This document shows, in pieces, positions 7,311-14,747 of a stretch of 17,067 nt of DNA. The number at the start of each line of letters is the position of its first letter. Positions within the stretch are counted from its first letter, which is position 1. The notes below the pieces were generated by a model that was not told the origin of the DNA, did no database searches, and saw only the letters and a program-made list of their open reading frames with translations. The stretch lies in contig DFEW01000040.1 in the NCBI GenBank assembly GCA_002369195.1, forward strand, positions 1 to 17,067, in the 5' to 3' direction. The position numbers and the translations under genes are program-made. Origin of the DNA: Christensenella sp. UBA3792. Its GTDB lineage: Bacteria > Bacillota > Clostridia > Christensenellales > CAG-138.

Positions 7311-8471
7311 TTACAGAAGGCCCATCGCTTCCATCGCGCCCTTGTGGACCAGCTTCTGACCGTCGGTGACGAGAATGGATGCATCGATCGGATCGTTCAG
7401 ATCGAGCGCGATCTTGCCGTCCTTGTTGAGGTGCTTGACGAGGTTGTAGACGTTGTGCGCAAACATCCAGGTCGAGCTCGTGGGCAGGAAGCCGGGGATG
7501 TTCTTGACGCCGAAGATCGTGACGCCGTGCTTGATTTCGGTTTCACCCGGCGTGGTGATCTCGCAGTTGCCGCCCTGGTCGATCGCGATGTCGACGATGA
7601 CGGAGCCGGGCGCCATGGACTTGACCATATCCTCGGTGACCATGACAGGCGCGAGCTTGCCCGGAACGAGCGCGGACAGGAAGACGATGTCCATATCCTT
7701 GATGACCGGACGCAGCGCTTCGCGTTCCTTCTCGAGCCATTCGCCGGTGATGGCGTTCGCATAGCCGCCCGCCGCGACGGAGACTTCATCCGGAATGCCG
7801 AGGTCGACGACCTTCGCGCCGAGGGACTGCGCCTGTTCACGCGCTGCGGAGCGGATATCCGCCGCATACACGATCGCGCCGAGACGCTTCGCCGTTGCCA
7901 GTGCCTGCAGACCCGCAACGCCGACGCCGATGACCATGACCTTCGCGGGCTTGATCGAACCGACCGCGCAGAAGATGTTCGGGATGAACTTCGCGAGCTT
8001 TTCCGCCGCCATGACGATGCCGCGATAGCCGGCGCAGGTGCTCATGGAGGTCAGAGCGTCCATGTTCTGTGCGCGGGAGATACGCGGGATGCCGTCGAGG
8101 GTCAGACCGATGATGCCGTTTGCCGCCATCTTCTTGACCATCTCGTGGTTGACCGGGGATGCCGGATGGATGAACGTGATCAGGTACTGACCGCGCTTCA
8201 TCATATCGACTTCATGCATGCCGTACTTCTCGTTGAACAGCGGTTCCTTGACCTTCAGGATCAGATCCGCGCGGTTGTAGATGTCGCGCACATCGTCGAC
8301 GATCTCAGCGCCCGCTTCGGCGTATGCCGCATCCATGAAGAATGCGCCTGCGCCTGCACCGCGCTCGACGAGCATGGTATGTCCGTCCGCAACAAACTTT
8401 GCGACCGTTTCGGGGGTTGCTGCAACACGATTCTCATCGTGCATAATCTCTCTGGGGACACCGATAATCAT
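7311..8471 (-). CDS. pntAA: NAD(P) transhydrogenase alpha subunit, NAD(H)-binding part
   Basis: This 386-residue soluble domain I binds NAD(H) and passes hydride to NADP+ held in PntB domain III. It belongs to the alanine dehydrogenase/PNT family. The N-terminus MIIGVPREIMHDENRVAATP is the family signature, and the Rossmann motif GVGVAGLQALATAKRLGA is near residues 170-190. VIVDIAIDQGGNCE and the later SSTWMFAHNVYNLVKHL are also characteristic. The ATG at 8471 is preceded by AAGGAG 10 bases upstream; a longer reading frame extends into the regulator gene but has no such site. It begins 23 bases after the Lrp-type gene, so the four genes form one unit. Alanine dehydrogenase is excluded by the adjacent membrane subunits. 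Confidence 0.95.
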   Translation of the reverse strand: MIIGVPREIMHDENRVAATPETVAKFVADGHTMLVERGAGAGAFFMDAAYAEAGAEIVDDVRDIYNRADLILKVKEPLFNEKYGMHEVDMMKRGQYLITFIHPASPVNHEMVKKMAANGIIGLTLDGIPRISRAQNMDALTSMSTCAGYRGIVMAAEKLAKFIPNIFCAVGSIKPAKVMVIGVGVAGLQALATAKRLGAIVYAADIRSAAREQAQSLGAKVVDLGIPDEVSVAAGGYANAITGEWLEKEREALRPVIKDMDIVFLSALVPGKLAPVMVTEDMVKSMAPGSVIVDIAIDQGGNCEITTPGETEIKHGVTIFGVKNIPGFLPTSSTWMFAHNVYNLVKHLNKDGKIALDLNDPIDASILVTDGQKLVHKGAMEAMGLL

Positions 8472-8494
8472 GATTTGACTTCTCCTTTTATTTT

Positions 8495-8947
8495 TTATTT
8501 CTCCCGAATTTTCGGGGAATGAACCTGTTTTGCCGTGGACAGCACGAGCAGCGTCTTGGTTCGCCCGACGCCCGGAATGCTCTTGACTTCGTCCAAAAGG
8601 CGTTCGAGCGAGCGCGTCGAATCGGTGCGGATCTTGATGAGATAGTCGTAATCTCCCGCGACGTAGTTGCATTCGACGATCGCGCTGCGCTTCTTGGCGA
8701 ACTCAATCAGTCCCTCGTTATAGCGCGGGTGGTCCATCAGAATGCAGATGAACGCCGTGACGTCCAGACCGAACTTCTTTTCGTCCAGGATCGTCGTGTA
8801 CTGCTTGATCACGCCTGCGCTTTCCAGCTTCTTGATGCGCTCGATGACCGCCGACACGGAAAGATTGACCTTTTCGGAAAGATCGCTCGCCGAAATGCGC
8901 GCGTTTTCCGAGAGGGCGTTGATGATTTTTACATCCGTATTGTCCAT
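8495..8947 (-). CDS. Lrp/AsnC-family transcriptional regulator
   Basis: The protein has 150 residues from the ATG at 8947, starting MDNTDVKIINALSENARIS; this start sits 9 bases after AAGGAAGG, better placed than the ATG at 8956. Residues 1-60 are the winged helix-turn-helix (SASDLSEKVNLSVSAVIERIKKLESAGVI region). The C-terminal half is a RAM effector-binding/oligomerisation domain (DVTAFICILMD, NYVAGDYDYLIKIR, SIPGVGRTKTLLVLS). Lrp-type proteins sense amino acids or other small ligands. Being the first gene of the transhydrogenase operon, it probably controls pnt and itself. Lrp regulators are often tied to alanine dehydrogenase genes, relatives of pntAA, which makes the pairing plausible. 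The effector is unknown. Confidence 0.93.
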   Translation of the reverse strand: MDNTDVKIINALSENARISASDLSEKVNLSVSAVIERIKKLESAGVIKQYTTILDEKKFGLDVTAFICILMDHPRYNEGLIEFAKKRSAIVECNYVAGDYDYLIKIRTDSTRSLERLLDEVKSIPGVGRTKTLLVLSTAKQVHSPKIREK

Positions 8948-8974
8948 AGCATCCATCCTTCCTTTTTCTCTTCC

Positions 8975-9003
8975 ATGATAGTTTACGGACAACAAAAAGT
9001 AAA
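8975..9003 (-). promoter_or_regulatory. Promoter of the lrp-pnt operon
   Basis: On the minus strand: TTTACT (9003-8998), a 17-base spacer and TATCAT (8980-8975). Transcription would start about 20 bases before the regulator's start codon, giving a very short leader. Confidence 0.72.
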
Positions 9004-9023
9004 CAGTATTTTTAAGAATACAG
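9004..9023. promoter_or_regulatory. Imperfect 20-bp palindrome abutting the -35 box (candidate Lrp-type operator)
   Basis: CAGTATTTTTAAGAATACAG matches its own reverse complement at 16 of 20 positions and touches the -35 box of the lrp-pnt promoter. The stretch to about 9055 is AT-rich in an otherwise GC-rich region. Lrp/AsnC regulators bind such degenerate AT-rich dyads and often control their own gene. That the product of this operon binds here is inference. Confidence 0.45.
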
Positions 9024-9101
9024 AAAATATTACGGTATAACATTAGATTACAGAAAAGATTTTCGGACAGCGACGGGAGGAGGCGGCGGATGACGGCGCG
9101 A

Positions 9102-9130
9102 TTGACAAACGGGCGGAATTTGCGTATATT
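9102..9130 (+). promoter_or_regulatory. Promoter of the C69 dipeptidase gene
   Basis: TTGACA (9102-9107), 17 bases, TATATT (9125-9130). The -35 is consensus and the spacing ideal. The start codon follows 35 bases later, with AGAGAGG as ribosome binding site. It is divergent from the lrp promoter, with about 100 bases between them. Confidence 0.85.
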
Positions 9131-9165
9131 GGTAGAAAAGAACGAACGGAAGAGAGGTAGCAAAC

Positions 9166-10629
9166 ATGGGTTGCACAACGCTGCTGGTCGGCAGAAAAGC
9201 CGCCAACGACAATACAACGATGATCGCTCGCACGGACGACGGACATTTCGACGTGAAGAAGCTGATCGTCGTGGAACCGAAGGATCAGAAACGCACGTAT
9301 ATGACGGTCGGCAGTCACCTGACCGTCAAGCTTCCGAAGGACCCGATGCGCTATACCGCGTGCCCGAACGTCGACCCGAAAGACGGCGTGTGGGCGGCAA
9401 CCGGCATCAACGCCGCGAACGTCGGCATGACCGCGACGGAAACGATCAGTTCGAACCCGCGCGTGCTGGCGGCGGACCCGCTCGTGACGTTTCAAAAGGC
9501 AAAATCGAAAAAGGAGCAGGATGTTCCCGGCGGCATCGGCGAGGAGGATTTTGTCGTGCTCGTGCTGCCATATATCCGCTCGGCGCGCGAAGGCGTGCTG
9601 CGGCTCGCGTCGCTGCTCGAACAGTACGGCACCTATGAATCGAACGGCATCGCGTTCAACGACGAACACGAGATCTGGTGGATGGAAACGATCGGCGGGC
9701 ATCATTGGATCGCAAAGCGCGTGCCGGACGACGTCGTTGTCGTCATGCCCAACCAGTTCGGCATGGACAGCTTCGATTTCGACGATGCGTTCGGCAAGCA
9801 GGAAGCGCATCTGTGCTCGAAGGACCTGCGCGAATTCATCGAAACCTATCATCTCGACTGCAATCAGGGCGGCGCGTTCAACCCGCGGCTCGCGTTCGGC
9901 TCGCATTCGGAGCACGATCACATCTACAACACGCCGCGCGCGTGGTTCATGGGACGGTACCTTGCGCCGACGACGTACCGCTGGGACGGTCCGAACGCCA
10001 ACTTCACGCCGGAGAGCGACAACATCCCCTGGAGCTTCGTGCCGGAGCGCAAGATCGCGATCGAGGAGGTCAAGGACATCCTGTCCTCGAACTACGCGGG
10101 CACGCCGTTCAATCCGTACCTCAATCAGGACACCGGCGTGCGCGGCAAGTACCGCTCGATCGGCATCAACCGCACCGGCGTCACCTCGATCTGCCAGATC
10201 CGCCCCGACGCGCCCGACTGCGCCAAGGGACTCGAATGGATCTGCTTCGGCTCGACGACGTTCAGCGCGATGCTGCCGGTCTATCCGAACGTGCCGAAGA
10301 TGCCCAAATACCTTGCCGACGTGAACCTGCAAAGCTCGACGGAGAACTTCTACTGGGCGAGCCGGCTGATCGACGCGCTCGCGGACCACAGCTATAACGA
10401 GACCAACCAGACGGTCGTGTCGTATCAGAACCGCATGCTGACCGAGGGACGCAGGATCGTGCTCGCATACGACCGCAAGCTGCAAAAAACGGGCGACGCC
10501 GCGCTCTGCTTGGAGGCGAACGACGCGCTCGCCGCGATGGCAAAGGAGCGCACCGACAAAGCCCTCACGGACATCCTCCACGCCTCCAGCGTGACCATGA
10601 AAAACGGCTACAACCGCAAGGATAACTGA
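9166..10629 (+). CDS. C69-family dipeptidase
   Basis: The protein has 487 residues, typical for peptidase family C69 (formerly U34, the Lactobacillus PepD type), which cleaves dipeptides with broad specificity. The N-terminus MGCTTLLVGRKAANDNTTMI matches the family: Cys3 is the expected N-terminal nucleophile, freed by removal of the first two residues. TMIARTDDG and the central NDEHEIWWMETIGGHHWIAKRVPDD are further family hallmarks. It has no signal peptide beyond the two leading residues, so it is probably cytoplasmic. The preceding promoter is strong. The next gene, 78 bases downstream, is a folate enzyme with no obvious functional link. Confidence 0.93.
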   Translation: MGCTTLLVGRKAANDNTTMIARTDDGHFDVKKLIVVEPKDQKRTYMTVGSHLTVKLPKDPMRYTACPNVDPKDGVWAATGINAANVGMTATETISSNPRVLAADPLVTFQKAKSKKEQDVPGGIGEEDFVVLVLPYIRSAREGVLRLASLLEQYGTYESNGIAFNDEHEIWWMETIGGHHWIAKRVPDDVVVVMPNQFGMDSFDFDDAFGKQEAHLCSKDLREFIETYHLDCNQGGAFNPRLAFGSHSEHDHIYNTPRAWFMGRYLAPTTYRWDGPNANFTPESDNIPWSFVPERKIAIEEVKDILSSNYAGTPFNPYLNQDTGVRGKYRSIGINRTGVTSICQIRPDAPDCAKGLEWICFGSTTFSAMLPVYPNVPKMPKYLADVNLQSSTENFYWASRLIDALADHSYNETNQTVVSYQNRMLTEGRRIVLAYDRKLQKTGDAALCLEANDALAAMAKERTDKALTDILHASSVTMKNGYNRKDN

Positions 10630-10639
10630 AATAGAGGAT

Positions 10640-10675
10640 CGCAGGCGTAGGGGGCGACGACCCCGGCGCCCCGAA
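10640..10675. repeat. GC-rich palindromic intergenic sequence
   Basis: A stretch containing GGGGCG ... CGCCCC can pair into a short GC-rich hairpin between the dipeptidase and folate genes. It has no T-run, so it is not a standard terminator. It resembles short palindromic repeats scattered in clostridial genomes; no second copy was found here. Confidence 0.35.
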
Positions 10676-10707
10676 CAGACGGATCAAAAAAACGAAAGGA
10701 CGGACGG

Positions 10708-11259
10708 ATGGAAGAACTTATGCTGCAGAAGAAGCAGCTACGGAAGGAAATCGCGGCGCGCGTGAAGGCGACGACGGCGGCGTACCGCGCGCAGGCGAGT
10801 GAGGCGATTCAGGATGCGGTACTCAGCAGCGAAGCGTATCGCGCGGCGCGGCGGGTGCTGCTGTATCTGCACATGCCGACCGAGCCGGACACGGACCGCA
10901 TCATCCGGCAGGCGCTTGCCGACGGCAAGGCGGTGTATGTGCCGAAGTGCGTATCAAAGACCGAAATGATTGCGGTACGCATCAGGAACATGTCCGATCT
11001 TGCGCCCGGGGCATACGGCATCCCGGAGCCGGTCGACTGCTCCGAGGTTGCGGAGCCGTCGGAACTGGACCTCATCGTCGTGCCCTGCGTTGCGGCGTCG
11101 AAGGACGGGCGGCGGCTCGGACACGGCGCGGGCTACTACGACCGCTATTTGGACGGCAATCCGGACCGGACGATGTGTCTGTGCTTCGGCGCGGCGCTGT
11201 CCGACCGCATCCCGATGGACGCGCACGACCGGTTCATGCATCGGGTGATCAGCGAATAA
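10708..11259 (+). CDS. 5-formyltetrahydrofolate cyclo-ligase
   Basis: The protein has 183 residues, the normal length for 5-formyl-THF cyclo-ligase (MTHFS; E. coli YgfA, B. subtilis YqgN). It converts 5-formyl-THF to 5,10-methenyl-THF using ATP and returns stored folate to one-carbon metabolism. Visible motifs are the N-terminal basic KKQLRKEI (8-15), YLHMPTEPDT (53-62), GAYGIPEP (101-108), DLIVVPCVA (121-129) and the phosphate-binding GRRLGHGAGYYDRYL (134-148). AAAGGA lies about 8 bases before the ATG; Met5 is a possible alternative start. A strong terminator follows. Confidence 0.95.
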   Translation: MEELMLQKKQLRKEIAARVKATTAAYRAQASEAIQDAVLSSEAYRAARRVLLYLHMPTEPDTDRIIRQALADGKAVYVPKCVSKTEMIAVRIRNMSDLAPGAYGIPEPVDCSEVAEPSELDLIVVPCVAASKDGRRLGHGAGYYDRYLDGNPDRTMCLCFGAALSDRIPMDAHDRFMHRVISE

Positions 11260-11301
11260 GAAAAGGGGCTGTTCAGAGGGGTTCTGTCAAGAGGGATTTT
11301 C

Positions 11302-11336
11302 AAAAGCACAGCCGGATATAATCGGCTGTGCTTTTT
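11302..11336 (+). terminator. Rho-independent terminator after the folate gene
   Basis: AGCACAGCCG (11305-11314) pairs perfectly with CGGCTGTGCT (11323-11332) across an 8-base loop, extended by A-T pairs, and ends in TTTTT. It closes the dipeptidase-folate segment and isolates the next gene. Confidence 0.9.
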
Positions 11337-11338
11337 CA

Positions 11339-11367
11339 TTGCTTCCTTTTGGTATTGATGATATAAT
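11339..11367 (+). promoter_or_regulatory. Promoter of the AT-rich orphan gene
   Basis: TTGCTT (11339-11344), 17 bases and a perfect TATAAT (11362-11367), immediately after the preceding terminator. The start codon is 41 bases downstream, behind GAGGGAG. Confidence 0.72.
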
Positions 11368-11407
11368 AACATACAATTTAATACATCAACAGATTGAGGG
11401 AGAATCC

Positions 11408-12055
11408 ATGAAATATATCGGGTCGACAATGAATAAAGTATGGTTTTTGGTCACCCCATTTGAGCTTGAGAAAGTATTGTCTGGGTTTCACCTTGTTATT
11501 ACAAATACCGGTGTTAAGAGAGATTATTCAGAGAATAGCTTCAAAGATTACATCCGTTCGTATGAAAATCTGTACCGTTTCCTTAGCTCCGGTCAAAGAG
11601 CAGAATGGAAAGCAAACTACAATTTGTTTGAAATCGAAATAGGAATTACAAGACATTTAAATAATATAGTTTATAAACCTGGTACGCTTCTTTCTATACC
11701 CGATTTTATACAGCCATGTGTAACGATGGGGCCGTTCTGTGTCATTCCTTACGGCGATTCACCGCTAACAAAAGGATGGTCTCTTTCTCAGTTTCCTGAA
11801 AATACAATTGGTTTAGTGATTCGATTTCCCACAAAGATCCGTTTTTGCGAAAGTGGGGAAGAGCAAAAAGCAGATATGTTAGATGATTATGAAACGTGGA
11901 TTGAACTTAAAAACCGGATACGGAGTATCACAGTTCCGTTGAAAATAAAAAACAACAGCAAAGAGTATAATCCACACATTCGAATCTCAGAGCAAGCAAA
12001 AATAGATCTACAATGCTTTTATGTGAAAAAAACTCTCAATTTTGAAATTATTTGA
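11408..12055 (+). CDS. AT-rich orphan protein of unknown function
   Basis: I choose the ATG at 11408, preceded by GAGGGAG, giving 215 residues (MKYIGSTMNKVWFLVTPFEL...). There is no signal peptide or membrane helix, so it is probably cytoplasmic. I do not recognise a family. Visible features are an aromatic-rich N-terminal half (KDYIRSYENLYRFLSSGQ near 46-63), a hydrophobic PCVTMGPFCVIPYGDSP stretch near 102-118, and a basic, beta-like C-terminus ending in LNFEII. Its base composition is clearly AT-rich (AAA, GAA, ATT and AGA codons are common) beside GC-rich neighbours. It has its own promoter, an isolating terminator upstream and repeat elements downstream. I infer recent acquisition. An accessory role such as an immunity or defence component is possible, but nothing in the sequence proves it. 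Confidence 0.7.
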   Translation: MKYIGSTMNKVWFLVTPFELEKVLSGFHLVITNTGVKRDYSENSFKDYIRSYENLYRFLSSGQRAEWKANYNLFEIEIGITRHLNNIVYKPGTLLSIPDFIQPCVTMGPFCVIPYGDSPLTKGWSLSQFPENTIGLVIRFPTKIRFCESGEEQKADMLDDYETWIELKNRIRSITVPLKIKNNSKEYNPHIRISEQAKIDLQCFYVKKTLNFEII

Positions 12056-12114
12056 TTAAAAAGGGATCATGATAAGTATAACAGTATTACGATTCATCTC
12101 GGTAGGTTTCTGTT

Positions 12115-12295
12115 CATTTGAAAACGCACGTCCCGATGCAGGAGGGATGGCGACGCGCGATTAACGCGCGGCGGCACCGCTGTAACGGAGCATGGTACGC
12201 GCGGGGAGCGCGCGAAATGCCTCTGTAATGGAGCGAAGCGAAATGGAAGCGAGGTGGATCACTGCCGTAAGGTGGTGAGTAAGTGCGCCCTTACG
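12115..12295. other. Hairpin-rich non-coding segment
   Basis: The gene-free stretch after the orphan gene can form several hairpins: CGCGCG 12154-12159 with 12165-12170; CGCGC 12198-12202 with GCGCG 12208-12212, enclosed by GCAT/ATGC at 12190-12193 and 12217-12220; and CGTAAGG 12266-12272 with CCTTACG 12289-12295. CTGTAACGGAGC recurs about 40 bases later as CTGTAATGGAGC. It turns GC-rich again after the AT-rich gene. It could be a structured RNA or an intergenic repeat; no promoter or gene is seen in it. From 12056 to 12114 I see nothing. Confidence 0.4.
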
Positions 12296-12452
12296 AAAAA
12301 AGGCTTCCCCTTGAGGGGAAGCTGGCACCGAAGGTGACTGATGAGGTGGACATGCGAAAAACGTCGGCTTTTACGGTTGATTTGTCTCGCTCTGACACCT
12401 CATCCGGCTCGCTCGCGCTTCGCCACCTTCCCCTCAAGGGGAAGGCTTTTTT
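12296..12452. mobile_element. MITE-like element with terminal inverted repeats
   Basis: The 157-bp element has inverted ends of about 55 bases. The left end runs AAAAAAGGCTTCCCC...TGATGAGGTG; the right end reads the same in reverse complement, with mismatches. Each end holds its own hairpin (CTTCCCC-TTGA-GGGGAAG at 12304-12321; CCTTCCCC-TCAA-GGGGAAGG at 12426-12445). Outside each hairpin is an A- or T-run of six, so each end also looks like an intrinsic terminator facing outward. No transposase is encoded. A clear target-site duplication was not found. The unit at 61-116 resembles one end. Confidence 0.65.
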
Positions 12453-12511
12453 CTTCGGCAAGGTTTGAAAACATCCTTTACAAAGGAGCTCTTCAGCCCC
12501 TGTTTTTTACC

Positions 12512-14659
12512 TTATTTGCGGTCCTTGATCATCGTGAGCGCGATGCGCTTTTTCTTTTCGTCCACGTCGACGACCCAGACCTTGACGACGTCGCCGACCT
12601 TGACCGCCTCGGACGGGTGGCGGATGAAGCGCTCCGACATGCGCGAGATATGCACCAGACCGTCCTGATGCACGCCGATGTCGACGAACGCGCCGAAATC
12701 GATGACGTTGCGCACGGTGCCGGTCAGCTCCATGCCGGGCCTGAGGTCCTTGATGTCCAGCACGTCGGTGCGAAGAACCGGCTTGGGCAGGTCGTCGCGC
12801 GGGTCGCGTCCCGGCTTTTGCAGCTCGGACAGGATATCCGAAAGCGTCGGCAGACCGATGCCCGCTTCGGACGCGAGCTTCTCGAGCCCGTACGCCTTCG
12901 CGCGCGTCTGCACGTCGGCGACGCCGCCCTTCAGCTCCTTGCTCGAGATGCCGAGCGCGGTGAGGACAATCTTTGCCGCGTCGTAGCTTTCCGGATGCAC
13001 GGCGGTTGCATCCAGCGGATTCTTGCTGTCGCGCACGCGCAAAAAGCCCGCGCACTGTTCGAACGCCTTGGGACCGAGCTTCGGCACCTTCTTGAGCGCC
13101 GCGCGCGAGGGAATGCCGTTCTCCTCGCGATAGGCGACGATGCTCTTTGCAAGCGTCGGTCCGATGCCCGCCACGTGCGAGAGCAGGGCGGCGGATGCGG
13201 TCGAAACCTCGACGCCGACGCCGTTCACGCACTGCTCAACCACGCCGTCGAGCGCGGCGGTCAGCTCGTTCTGCTTCAAATCATGCTGATACTGTCCGAC
13301 GCCGATCGCCTTCGGCTCGATCTTGACGAGCTCGGCGAGCGGGTCCTGCATGCGCCGCGCAATCGATACGGCGCTGCGCTGCGTGACGTCGAAGTCCGGA
13401 AACTCCTCGGCGGCAAGCTTGCTCGCCGAATAGACCGAAGCGCCCGCTTCGGAAACGATCATGTATGAAACGCCGGGCAGCTCGGGCAGAAGCCCGACGA
13501 TGAACTGCTCGCTCTCGCGGCTCGCCGTGCCGTTGCCGATCGCGATCGCGGTCACGCCGTACTGCTGCACGAACCGCTTGATCAGCTTTGCCGCTGCCGC
13601 CTTGCCCGCTTCGTTGCCGGGCAGGGTGAAGTGACCGACGCCGGTGTCGAGCACCTTGCCGTTCTCGTCCACGACCGCGAGCTTGCAGCCGGTGCGGAAG
13701 CCCGGGTCCACGCCGAGCGTGACCTTGCCGCGGATCGGCGGCTGCATCAGAAGCTGATGCAGGTTGTCGGAAAAGACCTTGATCGCGGTCTCGTTTGCGC
13801 GGTCGGTCAAAAGGTTGCGGATCTCGCGCTCCAGCGAGGGGAACAGCAGGCGCGTCCATGCGTCGTCACAGGCAAGCTGCACCTGCGCGGATGCCGCGTT
13901 CGTGCCGTTCACGAACATATTGCGCACCGTCGAAAGACAGCGCTGCTCCGGCGGAAGGATCGAGACCTTCAAAAATTCCTCGCGCTCGCCGCGGTTGATC
14001 GCCAGCACGCGGTGCGCCGCGATCGTGCGGACCGGCTCGGAGAACGCGTAATAGTTGCTGTACACGCTGTCCTCGTCCTTTGCCGCCTCCGTCTTGACCA
14101 CACCTTCGCGCGCAAGGACCGCGCGCAGCGTCTTTCGCAGACTTGCCTCGTCGCTGACCGCCTCCGCGATGATATCGCGCGCGCCGGCAAGCGCGCTTTC
14201 GGCGTCCGGCACGTCCTTCTGCGGGTCGACAAACGCTTTGGCGCGTTCAAGCGGATCACCGTCCGGCTGACGGATCAGCCACGTCGCAAGCGGCATCAGC
14301 CCGCGTTCCTTCGCCACGCTCGCGCGCGTGCGGCGCTTGGGGCGGTAGGGTCGGTAGAGGTCCTCGAGCTCGGAGAGCGTCGCCGCCTTCGCGATCTTTT
14401 CGGAGAGCGCCTCGCTCAGCACGCCCTGCTCGGTCAGCGCCTTGGAGATCTCCTCGCGGCGCTTGTTGAGACTGCGCATCCGTTCGAGCTGTTCGCTGAG
14501 CTGCCGCAGCTTCTGATCGCCCAGTGAGCCGGTCGCTTCCTTGCGGTAGCGCGCGATGAACGGGATCGTGTTGCCCGCGTCCAAAAGCTCGACCGCCGCC
14601 GCGACCTGTTCGGTGCGAAGGTTGAGGTCCTTCGCAATCGTTGCAATCATCATGTCCAT
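12512..14659 (-). CDS. tex: Tex, S1-domain RNA-binding transcription accessory protein
   Basis: Starting at the ATG at 14659 (MDMMIATIAKDLNLR) gives 715 residues, the usual Tex length; the longer upstream frame lacks conserved sequence. The helical Tex N-domain covers about 1-300 (LLDAGNTIPFIARYRKEATG is a hallmark). A YqgF/RNase H-like domain is at about 312-450 (GVDPGFRTGCKLAVVD, AIGNGTASRE). Helix-hairpin-helix motifs are at about 490-555 (VAGIGPTLAKSIVAYR, VPKLGPKAFEQCAGFLR), and an S1 domain at 642-712 (GTVRNVIDFGAFVDIGV). Tex binds nucleic acid and associates with transcription, and is widely conserved. It lies downstream of the phosphoesterase and lipoprotein genes on the same strand but has an extended -10 promoter of its own. 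Confidence 0.96.
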   Translation of the reverse strand: MDMMIATIAKDLNLRTEQVAAAVELLDAGNTIPFIARYRKEATGSLGDQKLRQLSEQLERMRSLNKRREEISKALTEQGVLSEALSEKIAKAATLSELEDLYRPYRPKRRTRASVAKERGLMPLATWLIRQPDGDPLERAKAFVDPQKDVPDAESALAGARDIIAEAVSDEASLRKTLRAVLAREGVVKTEAAKDEDSVYSNYYAFSEPVRTIAAHRVLAINRGEREEFLKVSILPPEQRCLSTVRNMFVNGTNAASAQVQLACDDAWTRLLFPSLEREIRNLLTDRANETAIKVFSDNLHQLLMQPPIRGKVTLGVDPGFRTGCKLAVVDENGKVLDTGVGHFTLPGNEAGKAAAAKLIKRFVQQYGVTAIAIGNGTASRESEQFIVGLLPELPGVSYMIVSEAGASVYSASKLAAEEFPDFDVTQRSAVSIARRMQDPLAELVKIEPKAIGVGQYQHDLKQNELTAALDGVVEQCVNGVGVEVSTASAALLSHVAGIGPTLAKSIVAYREENGIPSRAALKKVPKLGPKAFEQCAGFLRVRDSKNPLDATAVHPESYDAAKIVLTALGISSKELKGGVADVQTRAKAYGLEKLASEAGIGLPTLSDILSELQKPGRDPRDDLPKPVLRTDVLDIKDLRPGMELTGTVRNVIDFGAFVDIGVHQDGLVHISRMSERFIRHPSEAVKVGDVVKVWVVDVDEKKKRIALTMIKDRK

Positions 14660-14682
14660 AGTTGTTCTCTCTTTTTGAAACT

Positions 14683-14719
14683 GCGTCCGTCCCGCGGACG
14701 CGCAAGTCCTATCATACCA
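14683..14719 (-). promoter_or_regulatory. Probable tex promoter (extended -10) and leader hairpin
   Basis: On the minus strand TGGTATGAT (14719-14711) is an extended -10 box; a weak TTGTGC lies 18 bases further upstream. The leader then contains a 7-bp hairpin, CGTCCGC-type arms at 14683-14689 and 14695-14701, ahead of an AGAGAG ribosome binding site. Confidence 0.5.
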
Positions 14720-14747
14720 CAAATGCGCGCCGCCGCACAACCGTTTC

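Noticed and set aside
7020..8522. A 500-codon plus-strand open frame antisense to pntAB and pntAA
   Set aside because: It is fully antisense to conserved genes, is Asp/Arg/His-rich and has no family resemblance.
9043..10581. A 512-codon minus-strand open frame across the C69 dipeptidase gene
   Set aside because: It is a composition shadow in GC-rich DNA. The plus-strand frame gives a clear C69 protein, while this frame is Arg/His/Val-rich with no recognisable domain or ribosome binding site.
10841..11200. GHGAGYYDR in the folate cyclo-ligase instead of the common GYGGGYYDR
   Set aside because: Changes at these positions are known in active members of the family, and the key glycines, tyrosines and Asp-Arg remain, so it is not evidence of loss of function.
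12151..12180. GCGGCACCGC-like text suggesting a second T-box
   Set aside because: It lacks the AGGGTGG core, stem I motifs and a following terminator and gene on that strand.
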